Source: Wuchereria bancrofti
Taxonomy: Eukaryota > Nematoda > Chromadorea > Rhabditida > Onchocercidae
DNA length: 64,000 nt
Direction of reading: 5' to 3'
NCBI GenBank assembly: GCA_005281725.1
Contig: SSBO01000003.1
Location: 5,394,495-5,458,494 of the forward strand
The notes beneath the pieces are model-generated. The model saw nothing but the letters and a program-made list of their open reading frames with translations. It was not told where the DNA came from and searched no databases. Positions 39,533 to 50,500 of this stretch are shown here, piece by piece. The position numbers were made by a program, and so were the translations under genes. The number at the start of each line of letters is the position of its first letter. Positions within the stretch are counted from its first letter, which is position 1.

Positions 39533-39576
39533 TTTAGTAATAAAAACAACATATTTTTTTAGTAATAAAAACAACA
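39533..39576. repeat. 19-bp direct repeat
   Basis: TTTAGTAATAAAAACAACA occurs at 39533-39551 and 39558-39576, identical, with a 6-base spacer. It lies in the gap between two convergent genes. Confidence 0.85.
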
Positions 39577-39957
39577 CAGACTTTACAGTTTGCTGTTAGA
39601 AAAACAATAATCATTTTTAACTAGTTTTTGTCTGCTAGTGAGTGACTACATAAGTGACGGAATATTCGTATAAAAAGTGTATGAATACAAACAGCAAATT
39701 ATTCCGTCAAAACATTAATCCGCAATGAGCAATTGCCCAACGAGGTCATTAGTGGAGAGTTCGTGATACTAAGTTTGAAAAAATGAATGCATGAAAACAA
39801 ACTATATGGGGAGATAAAGAAACAAGATTATGCAGCTCCTTACTGAATAAAAAGGAGTGTTATATATTATCCTAAACAAATAGAGCTACTGCGACTAAAT
39901 ACTTTCTTGAGCAAATGATTTCGGGCAGAAAAAAGTGAAAGCAGTGGAACTAAGGAA

Positions 39958-41665
39958 TTATAACTCGGTCTTTAGAGCCTTCGATTTATAATAATTGAAT
40001 GTTTTTACCAATGATTGCTTAATTTGGTGAGCACAAGCATTGCTATAGACGTACAGCAGCTTTGCAAATGAAATCGGATCACCGTTTGCCAGAGAACCCA
40101 TCCCCATCCATACAGTGCTCAAAGGTACAGCACCACGTCCGTAGCATGCCATATATGATTCCGGTGCAAATTCATACGCATATCGTTCAAATTCACCATG
40201 ACGAAAGTTCTGGCCTAAATTTTTATACAAAAAGTTTAGCGGAAACTACAAACTACGTTGAAAACTAAGACTTGTGTTTGTAAGTGCAAAAACTTTTGTA
40301 AAGAATGAAGTTCGAAAATAGGCAAACAAAATAGGACAAGTCAGGATACATTTTAAATAATTAAATGATGAGTAATGCTTTAAGAGATGGATTTTAAATT
40401 GGGATTTCAAGGAAGAATTTGAGAAAGGGAAAGAAATATTTCAATTATGTGGCTTGAGTTTCGTTTAAAGTACTCCCATTTTTTTAAAAACAAGTACATT
40501 AAGTGTCCCAAACAGAATAATTAATATAAATCTCGATGTTTTGTCAATATTTCAATAATGAATTGAAACCAAGGAATGTCGACTAACCAGACTCTAACTT
40601 TTCCAAATTGCCACTATGAGCGCTATAAGCAGTACGCACTATTTCGCCGCTCAAAACCGTACAGGTACTATTGACCCAATGCCATCCTAAAAAAAGAGAA
40701 ACCTTCATGTTAATGTCTCCATGGAAATGAAAAATTTGGGTAAGCAATACTGGAACGACTAGTTTTGTTTACAGCGGCAATAAGTTTGAATCATTAATGC
40801 AGTACAAGATGCACACGATTGTTCCTATCCCACAATTTCTCATTTGTGCTTTTAAATATTGTTTGCATTACTGAACTAAATCTATGATTTGTGAAAAAGG
40901 ATAGTGCTTATATTCACCAGTGCACTTTTTTTTTGATCTCCTACTTAATTTCATCTCTACACAAATAAGATATATGTGCTTTGTAAGAAACATTGGAAAA
41001 AGTGGGTAAAGAAAAAAAATTCACCAGCAAAACCAGCTGTTCGGTACGGTGCACGAAAAACAATGATAAATTCGGTGATGGATGCGTAAATAATGTTCAT
41101 CTGTAAGTTTAATCCACCACCATAAACGGCTTCCCAGTCACTGTCGATGATTTGTAATGGATATGAACGGCGTAAATCGTTTCGTAATTTATTTACACTC
41201 GTAATCCCACTACTTCCTATTATGGAGAACTAATTTATAAAAAAAAAAAATTTTATAAAAATCCAAATTTACAAAAGAAAAATGAGGCTTGAAAATATTT
41301 CATGAAGTAAATGAAAAAGGTTAGGACTGAATGAGACAAAACAAAGAGTATAAGGACTTTCAACTACTTAGGACATATCCGATTTAAATGGTTAATGAAG
41401 GTTTTCATGTCATGAAATCCTCTCTCATATGAAAGCAACTATAGAAATATAAGAGGAAATAAATAAAAAAAATGGACATAAACCAAGCAATTTAAAACTC
41501 AAAGAGTTGAAAACAAGACATTATACCATGTGCTGCAATACAAGCTTGTCGGAAAACTTTCGGTGAAACGGAATATGATTTCCAGCGTAGTATGTACTGT
41601 ACCACACTGTACAATACGATGACGAGGACTACATAACGAACCACGCGAGTGAACACAAAAGCCAT
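39958..41665 (-). CDS. SIGMAR1: Sigma-1 receptor / ERG2 family protein
   Basis: Member of the family that includes the fungal sterol C8-C7 isomerase ERG2 and the animal sigma non-opioid intracellular receptor 1, an ER membrane chaperone-like ligand-binding protein. Four exons join in phase: 41665-41527, 41216-41025, 40686-40588 and 40214-39958, giving 228 residues (human 223). One N-terminal transmembrane helix (about residues 8-28) is followed by the cupin-like domain with VYGGGLNLQMN, TEFIIVFRAP, GFAGWHW and TAYSAHSG. The C-terminal part has GQNFRHGEFERYAYEFAPES and YGRGAVPLS, which match the family's E-W/A-P-x-T/S-W/Y-M-x-x-Y-G-R-G signature. In animals the family binds sterol-like and amine ligands; isomerase activity is not implied here. 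The ATG at 41665 was chosen because it directly precedes the helix. The gene is divergent from thiamine pyrophosphokinase. Confidence 0.92.
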
Positions 41666-42692
41666 CGCTGCTAAAGACTTGTCTATATATTTCCCAGCCT
41701 GAAATCTAGCTCGTCTCTTCAAATACTTCCTACAATGCTACGTGACGCAAGTACACGCAACGTCAGACCCTTCCCACCACTTTAATCCCATCAGAGCAGA
41801 CTAAGTAACTGCGCAAATATCCCCCTCCAAACCGAGAAGAGTAAACCGACGCGCATTGAAACATTGCCGTATCAGTAAGTGACAATGTTATAATGGAAGT
41901 GCTGTGAAGATTAGTTGTAACTATGAAGGGGAACTTTGTAAAAGGTTGCAAATAGATATTGTGCAGTTGCTAGGCTCGACTAAAGGGACGAAACAGTTGA
42001 AAGTATTTGGTCGTTGTTCCTAAACTTCTTTCTACTTCACGGCTTACCGAACAAGGAGAGAGGAAGAATAGTAAAAATTAGCTGAGATGTACTGCAAACT
42101 CGAGATGAACATGGCTTGCATAGTTTGCATTTCATGATTTTAGTTAAATCATCGGTCGTACTATCTGCGACCATTACATCACTGACAACAGTGCTCGATT
42201 ACAAATGTCCATTAATTGCCATAGTTTACTGAACAGAACAGTTAGTAAACGCCCTAAATCGCTGCTCGTCCTCTATTCGTTGTGCAGATCAAAGTCTTTA
42301 CCAGGAGATTCGGTTTATATGATGCATGACCAATGAAACATTTTGATTTGTCAACTCCTCCACAGGATACCTATCAGTTTACCAGGAGTGATGTGTACTG
42401 CAGTGGACTGCTGCACTGCTGAAGGAGCGATATGTTAAAACAATATCCATTTTCTTTAATTCCGGAATTCATCCCCACGCGGCAAATTGACACCGCTCCA
42501 AATGATTCATATTTGACTGCATTTTTTGAGGATACATGGGTTCATTTATAATTTGGAGGTTTTCTTCCTCTTTTGCATCTTCAAATTCTCCGAGAAATTG
42601 ACCATTCCCAAGTAATAGTCATTTTGCGCATTTTTCCCACAAAACTTTACTAAAGGTCAGTTTTCTTCAGCTGAACAGTAATATTCGGTGAG
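41666..42692. promoter_or_regulatory. Divergent upstream region, sigma receptor / TPK
   Basis: About 1 kb lies between the two divergent start codons. It is less A+T-rich than the flanking introns, as expected for shared upstream sequence, but no specific factor site is recognised. A 39-codon open frame at 42432-42551 upstream of TPK could be a translated upstream ORF if the transcript starts early enough. Confidence 0.4.
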
Positions 42693-44235
42693 ATGAACAT
42701 GCGAAGAACACAACTATTGACTCCGTTACTTAGAGAAGGTTTGTTTTATTGAATAATTCTACTTTAAAAATTTGACATTTGTATACCGTTAGTCCTTAAA
42801 GTTAAAATTACTGAATTATATATAATCTAATGATATTAGTGGCTAAATGATTCTCGAGTGAAGTACTTCCCCATTTCCCTTTGCTTCAGTGGAAAAATTA
42901 TTGAGAAACTTAAATTACTCCACTCGAGAATCTAACACCTTTATTCTGGATATATTTTACCCACTCATTGGGTGACATTTCCATCAATATGCCAGTACTT
43001 TCCAGATAAAATTGGAGTATTGTGGGTCAATTCGCATTGTGAACAATCATCTGCCAAACTGGCGCAACATTTGTGGAACAAAAGCACATTCCGTAGTTGT
43101 ACCGATGGAGCTGCTAATTTCATCATGTCGCTTGTCAAGTAAGCCTTTGTTAACGTGATTTTGTTGAGGCTTCAACTTATAAAAACTTGAATAGAGCTTC
43201 CAGGAATGAAAATTACGTAATACCTGATTTGATTTCTGGCGACTTCGACTCCATTACCGTTGCGGCGAGGAAATTCTTCGAATCAGAGGTTGAAATTGTG
43301 GAAACTCCCGACCAAGACTACACCGACATGTGCAAAGCACTGCAAATTATTGCTGACAGGATGAGAAATAGAAAACTGGATGTATGTTGAGGAAATTTCC
43401 AGGTCATTCAAGAAGTTTTTGAGCTGTTCTATTGAAAAGTGACAGCAATTGTTATGAATTAGGATGTCTTCTTAAGACTTCATAAACAAAGTTTAAGATC
43501 TCGAAAGTTATTGTTTTGGGCGGACTCTTTGGACGTTTCGATCATGTACTGTCATCTCTGCATTCATTGCTACGGTTCGATAGCTGCGAAATTGCAATTA
43601 TTGATGGTGTTAATCTGGTCACGATTTTGCGTGAGGTACAAAAACTATTTCCAATCTACAAACTATGCACAAGAAATTGAATTTGTGATTGCCTTCTTGG
43701 TAATTTCAGTGTTGTGTGATGTTGGCATACATTTGCCTGATTTTAGGGTTCTACAAGCTTAGAGTTCGCTGGAGGACAGCATCTTTTAACAGGAAAATGT
43801 GGCATTATCCCCTTAATCCAACGCAAAACGATGGTTTCATCGAATGGCTTGAAATGGAATTTAGGTACTGAAGTAAAATCCCCTACAATCTTTCCTGATA
43901 ATCTCATGCTATCGTTTTCTGGAGTTCATTAGTATCGCCAGTCAAATCTCAGCTCAAGTGATTAAAACACGCATAGCCCAGAGCAAATCTAGAATTAAAG
44001 TTTCTGGCAAATACACTTTAGCTCAACTTCCTTACGTAATACCTATTATCTTCCATAAACTTCACTTTATTTTGCTATTCTTCAATACAAATAGTTTTCA
44101 GATAATACAGAACTTGCATTTGGCAAACTTATCAGTACGTCCAATGAAATGGTCAGTGATACAGTGTCGGTAACTTGCACAGCTCCAGTAGTGTTCACCA
44201 TGGAACTGTCAGAAAATGCTTTATTACTGCGATAA
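42693..44235 (+). CDS. tpk-1: Thiamine pyrophosphokinase
   Basis: Cytosolic enzyme that transfers a pyrophosphate group from ATP to thiamine to make the cofactor thiamine diphosphate. Six exons join in phase: 42693-42738, 43006-43138, 43195-43381, 43498-43635, 43747-43864 and 44102-44235, giving 251 residues (human 243). The N-terminal ATP-binding half has LWNKSTFRSCTDGAAN, then ISGDFDSI (about 73-80) and the acidic TPDQDYTD (about 97-104) that holds metal and phosphates. LGGLFGRFDH follows in exon 4. The C-terminal beta-sandwich half has KCGIIPL, SNGLKWNL and LAFGKLISTSNE, which bind thiamine across the dimer. The start is the ATG pair MNM before RRTQLLTPLLRE, which aligns with the family N-terminus. 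A 17-bp inverted repeat lies in intron 1. Confidence 0.93.
42849..42932 (+). repeat. 17-bp inverted repeat in TPK intron 1
   Basis: GATTCTCGAGTGAAGTA at 42849-42865 pairs with 42916-42932 with one mismatch, around a 50-base loop. Each arm contains the palindrome CTCGAG. The total size of 84 bases is in the range of an animal microRNA precursor, but the stem is short and the rest does not pair well. Confidence 0.7.
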
Positions 44236-44273
44236 TCTGGATATTTTTTATCACAAGGGGAAATAACTATTGG

Positions 44274-44279
44274 AATAAA
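44274..44279 (+). terminator. Poly(A) signal for TPK
   Basis: A canonical AATAAA hexamer lies 39 bases after the TAA stop, giving a short 3' untranslated region. Confidence 0.6.
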
Positions 44280-44295
44280 GAACCTTATCTTCAAC

Positions 44296-44301
44296 TTTAT
44301 T
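44296..44301 (-). terminator. Poly(A) signal candidate for RRP12
   Basis: TTTATT on the + strand reads AATAAA on the coding strand, about 256 bases past the RRP12 stop. It sits 17 bases beyond the TPK signal, so both transcripts would overlap here. Confidence 0.4.
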
Positions 44302-44556
44302 ATAAAGACAACATGAAATTATTTTATTCCAATACACTGTATTTCAATTTAGAATGCAAATAACAAAAAGATAATGAAAAAACCTATAATAACAATATAT
44401 TTTTTTGATATTTTCGAACTAGCTTTAATTTTAAGCAATAATATATGAACTGGAAGCGAATAATATATAAGCGATGATTCATGTTTCACTGCTATATAAT
44501 ATCAGCACAAAATTCTCAGCAAAAATTGCAATATTCTAATGCTAAATTAACTGTTT

Positions 44557-47500
44557 TCAGCAAACCATTTTCTTTACTTTTGAAGCAACTGCAACTCCTT
44601 TCTTTGTCCCTTTTAATAACATCTTCATTTCGTCCTGGAAACGAATAATATATATATATATATATAACAGAAAAATATAAAATATCATTTTCTGATTGAG
44701 ATTTGAAATTCGGTCTAGAAATTGAGAAGCAAAATGTTTATGTCTTCCGTTGTATGCCAAATTTTACGCAGTAACCATACCTTTCCTCTTCTACGTTTAT
44801 TGATCGGTATATACACATATGGCTCATATTTTTCGTTCTTTTTCCTTTTATCTCCAGCAGCTCGCCTCTTCAAAAATTCGTTGGAGGACGTAGTGCCAGT
44901 GAAACTTTTACAGACATTCCTGTGAATACCTTTCCCACCAGGTTTCCATCTAGACTTGTCGTTAATAGTCTGAATAAAATTTTTAGGGAACATTATTCAG
45001 AGATCAGATCTCTAGAAGAAAAGGCTTCCACAACTGATTGTTTTCTGAGATCCGAAATTCTTATGTGCATCGCTAAGAGGAACAAAACATGACAAATTAC
45101 AAAATAAAACACAAACTCTGCTGTTACTATCGCAATCACTATCACTATCGCTCTTCGAACCACTATCCCTTCTCATCTTCTCCGGCATATCTAACAACTT
45201 TGTACGTTGCTTTCGTTTCCTTTTATCTTGATCTATATCCAGATTTTCAATTATTATTCGCCCATCTTTCGCCACTTTGAAACTATTGTTAGATTTGTCA
45301 TTACCACTGTCATTCATTTCCCGTAACCTAAAATACGACAAAAAACTTCAACACATCCCAAAGACGCTCAGTAAAGTAGAAAAAGAATTCGTAAACAAAT
45401 CAATGGATGATTAGCAGAAGCAACTAAAAAAAGAAAAGAGTATTACGGTCATTCTTAGGAAATCTCACGTTTTATCTTTCAAGAAGCCAGAGCGAGACGT
45501 TGCAATTTTTTTCAGTATTTTGTTTCGGTCCAGTAGGTCCATCATGTTTTCATCATCATCATCATTCTTTAACCACATCGAACTACCTCGTGTTCGACCT
45601 CCGATCGACTCACGATCTATTTCTACTTCATTTTCCTGGAAATGAAACGAGATGAACAAATATTTATTTTCGAATAATTAGTATTCCACCTTAATTTCTT
45701 TTACAAACTATATGGTATCGAACTGAACCCCACTCAATAATTCTACTTCACTATTAGAGGATAAAACATACACTGTCTGCATCACAAAGCATATTCAGTA
45801 CTGTATCTGCGCCCGCAGTTCGAGCACTTGAAACCACGGATACTATATCCTGGTCTTGGCATCCATCAATACCCACATTGTGAGCCCCCGTTCTATTCCT
45901 ACGTTCACGGCGGCGTCTGCAATATGGAATAATCTAAACAATCTCAACATTTGCAATATATAAATCAAAAATACAGAACATATTAAACAAAACATTCCTG
46001 TAGTCCCTGCAGTAGCAGTTGCCGGCACAAGTAGTTCCTACAAATAATTCCAGATATGAAATTTTTTTATTCGACAACAACTACTCATAGGAAATGTTTA
46101 AAAACAAGCCTTATTTTAGCAACTGCTTTCAGCTGTTTAATCCAATCCAATTTATTCGTTCGAATCATCAAAACTTCAATACCGTATCTGTCGATTAAAA
46201 CTTCAAGTAGAAGCCTATTCGCTTTGCGGATTTTTTGCGTGAGATTCGTCGTTGACTGGCCATCGAACACAGCCGACAGTAGTAATTCCTGCAATTCAAT
46301 AAGCATCAGAATAATTCAACCACTAATTTGTTAACTTTTAGAAATAACTGAAACGTATATATGTCCCTAACCTGATACTGTCGCATTGTATAGTCTGGCA
46401 ATTTTTTTGCTAGCATTCGCAACAATCTGATAATTAACACCCTAACCAGAGGGCGTCCATCACTAATCCAGCTACATGCATGTGCTACAAGACGACTCAA
46501 CAATGAAGCATCCAAAATACGAGTGAATTTCTGTGCTATGATATTCAGAGCAATAGTTGATGATCTAAATAATTAAAGTATTAAACACTACAACTTTTTT
46601 ATGGTTAATAAAAATAGAAATCTGTGAAAACAATACATTTACCACATCCAGTAAAATCAGGACAAGTATAATTAAGAATTGCCAATACTGACTTTTGATA
46701 AGCACCAAAACGAATTCAAGTTGGACAACATGTTTAATACTGAAAATCTAAGGCGAGAAATTAAAATATGGCTTACCGCACGATTTCAACTGAATCTTCA
46801 TTTGGATATAATCCTTCTGGATTCAACATACCAAAAATTATATTCAATATCGGATGAAGTACGCTTGATGGACTCTTGCTGAAATGTTTCCTTTGCTAGC
46901 ATTTGCAATAAACTGATAATTTGCACTCTAATCACTGAAGAAACTAGATGTTTGTTGTTGAAGTAGAAGGGATTTTGTAAACTGATCAATTTCAAGTGAC
47001 TGAATTCTGTACAGTTACACTCTTCAAAAAAAGCACACCAACCTCTCATCCGAACCGAAAAGTATTAACTGCTGACATAGTTTCACGAAGCATTTCAATG
47101 CATTTGAACGTGTCCGTATATTGTGTGATTTATCAAGACAAATAATAATTCTTCGAAGAAATTTCTTCCCAAAACTTTCTACATTTTTAAATGAAGTCAA
47201 CGAAGATAATTTTACATAATATACCGCGACTAACGCCGCTCGTGCGCTTTTTGCAATGCTATCCAAACCCTGCAATATCATATTTTCAAATAAATATCGT
47301 CTTCACGCAGTTTATCTGCAATCATAATGGCATTTAAACAATCTACCTGATCAAGCACATTATTTATTTCATCGGCGCTAGAAGCAAAAAAGTCCTTCAC
47401 AGCTTCATCATTCATTCGTTTTATAATTTCTTCTAAAATGCGAAATGCTTTCTTTTGAAGCGCTATTTCACTGCATATAAACCATGGCTGTATGCTCGAA

Positions 47501-50500
47501 AACATACTGCTCAATCCTGATACACTTGCTTTCTTCACTAGTGCCGCCATAATATCCAAAACTCGAACCTTAAAAAGAAAAATACACTTTAAAACTGAAA
47601 AAAATTGTTTTCATTATTCACTTTTTTTAAAACAAGATATAATAAAGGATAAATGAAAGAGCTTCAATAAAATCCATGGAACATTATGTTCGACATTTTT
47701 TTAAAGTGTTTGATATAATTTTATCACTCAAAATGTGAAGCGAAAAATACTTTTTGGTCCAAATCCATATCTTTGCTTTGTGCCTTTTCAACAGCCAAAT
47801 TTATGAAATTATCAATCACATTATTTGGCGTTAACTCCACATACATGCGAACAGTTTCCAGAACAGAACATCGCAGAGTTTTCAGACTATTTCCAGTTAT
47901 ACCTTCCATAGATTCCATGGTGATATTAGATACAGTGTACAGAGTACATAACTTTCGTAAAAAACTGTATGCAAAAAACCTCATCACATCCTAAATAAAA
48001 ATTATGAAATCATCATTACTATAATTATTTATTAATTGTCGTTATTATTATTATTATTACTGTTATTAACTTAGATCCAAAACCACAAAAACAAAAGTAA
48101 ATAAGCAAGTAATGAACCTTTTTTGCTTCTGCCGCATCCGGCTGGAGTGCATAACGCAGTGCACTACGAAGAGATGATAATACGATAAGACGTAGATCTC
48201 GCTGTTCAAGTAGAACTTTGCCCAAAATTTGAGCTAAATGAGGAAAATTTTGCTCAAAATCAGTTGCTGAGCTCAATAAATTCGGTAGTAAATCCCACAA
48301 TTGGTCCTGGAAAAGTTTGTTTGAAATTACCAGTTTATTTGAGAGAAAAGGAGTAATTTAAAAATGGATTAGTTTCTAGAAAGTTACCAGCTAAGGTAAT
48401 TTATAAGTTCCAGAAGTTATAACAACATAAGTATATAACAAGTAACGAATTAACTTACACTGATAGTAATAAAAGTTTTCTGTCTCATAACATCACTCGG
48501 TACTTCCCTTCGAAGTCGATGTGCTAGTGGTAAAAAATATTGTAATGCAAAAGCAATTGGCTGGTTGAAAATATTTACACGCAGAACAGGCATTAGCCAA
48601 GATCTTTCGAACTGGGTTACTACTGGCACATTTTGAGGATCCAATTCCAATGGCAACACCCGCAAGACGTTCTCAGCACCAATATGTCGTACTGCTGCTC
48701 CAACAACCTTAAACTCTGCCTATTTTCTGAGCTTAATACAATCAAGCCATGGGACGAATAAGACTGCAAAGTTCCGACATATTGGGTCTGGTGTAGTTGT
48801 CTGGTGTAGTTGAAGTAAGAAAAATCTAAAGAATGCCAAAAAGTAAGCCATTACCAAGTCAATATCAGGTATAATGGAGCGATTAACATCATTGCGCAAT
48901 CCCGCGAGAGTTTTCAGCGCACGCGCAAACGATTCTTGGGTGATAGCACCTTTGCAAACTTCGAATATTTTTGTTTCAGTACGGAGAACATATCGCCACA
49001 CTGCGACACTTCGTGGATTCAAAGCTTCGTCACACAGATCGATAGAATAACTTGCTAATTCCTCATTTGATTGCACACAATGTTCCATTATGCGACTAAT
49101 TACTTTATAAGTTATCTAAAATAAAAAATCAAATTTTACCCAAGCGACATTAGTATTAGTTAACAGAGTTTACTTAGAAATTGTTCCAAAACCAAAAAAG
49201 AAATTCCGTCCTGATCTTTAGTCCGAATCAACGCTATACTCAAACTTAGGGTAACTACATAGTCCCAATTTTATACGAATTTATACTTAAACGACCTTAA
49301 ACTGAATTAATCGACAGAAAAAAGGAAATAAGAATGAGAGATCCTCATATCTATTGATAAAGATTCACTCAGAAAACCGATTACTTTGAATTTTTTGAAG
49401 ATTAAATGCTATTTAAATAACTGCCTAGCCTTCATGATAAAGTTTGAAAATTTTGCTCCAAACTACGCAATCCAATGTATTTAAATAAGTGTTAAGAAAA
49501 AAAGACAATGGAACAATAAAAAAGACAGAGTTACCAGGGCAACAAAATCTTTTCCTAAATCGAAGGTTTGGAAAATCGGTTTCAATGAAGCTCTCAGCGT
49601 TGCCATTGATTTTGCATGATCTTTCGTAGCGAGACAAAGATGTGATTCACAAAGAGCCTAGAAATACTAACTCTCTACTACGCAAAAAATATCAAATTTA
49701 AAAATGATCGATCCAGTTTTTATTTCTAAAATTCAGTCTAGAAAGAAGTTATTTGACGTAAACAAACCTCCATCCACGGACAAGTAATAGATGGGTCCAT
49801 GGCATTCGACGCGAAATCACGTAACAAATCAATCAGAAGAATATTCGTACTGGCGGGTAAAGTTGTATCAGCTGGCTGCAGTTGTAGAATTTTTCGAAAA
49901 CATTGGAAAATCGTGCACCTTAGATCAGAATCCGAAATAAATAACAATGCAAATGTCGTCTCCGCAAACTTTTTGAATATTAGATGTGGCATTTTATGCA
50001 TAATATTTTCCGCGAGGCATAACAATCGAAATAACACATCAATGTCTACACTGGCTGTAATTCAACAAAAATTACGGTTAGTTACACCTCTTGCAAGTTT
50101 TTGTTCCATTTATGGATAAATAAAAGCGGGACAAAAAATAAACGATACATCTAATGGGAAGTTAGAACAACATTAAGGTTTTTTTTCTTACTGTGGATTC
50201 ATAAAATCAAGTGTCCAGCTGAAATCGTTTTTAACTACATAAAACACTTTTTGAGTCGCTGTTTATCAACTGTAAACTACGAAGCAAATTATTCACCAGC
50301 ACTCTGTTCCATTTGTTTCATCAACAACTCCCCAACAACTCCGGCGCCCCGGTGGCAACCACTAGATGTAATCATAACAGGATCGCTAAGGATAGTACGT
50401 AGAGTTCGTCGAGCTACAGAGCGAACCAAAGATTTGTTATGGATCGCAAACATTTCAATTTTCACTAGCAATAGCCTTTAAATAAATCAAAAAACTTTAG

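Larger units (their letters stand above)
38784..39957. other. Convergent gap, TRIM-NHL / sigma receptor
   Basis: This stretch holds the 3' ends of two genes that point at each other. A poly(A) signal AATAAA at 39037-39042 lies about 250 bases past the TRIM-NHL stop. A 19-bp direct repeat lies at 39533-39576. No other gene is seen. Confidence 0.65.
44236..44556. other. Convergent 3' gap, TPK / RRP12
   Basis: Only 321 bases separate the two stop codons. The stretch carries poly(A) hexamers for both strands: AATAAA at 44274-44279 for TPK, and TTTATT at 44296-44301 as the minus-strand signal for RRP12. The order of the signals would make the two transcripts overlap at their 3' ends. Confidence 0.65.

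Noticed and set aside
42432..42551. 39-codon ORF proposed as first exon of TPK
   Set aside because: It ends in a stop and offers no donor in the phase needed for exon 2, whereas the exon at 42693-42738 fits phase and the family N-terminus. It may still be an upstream ORF.
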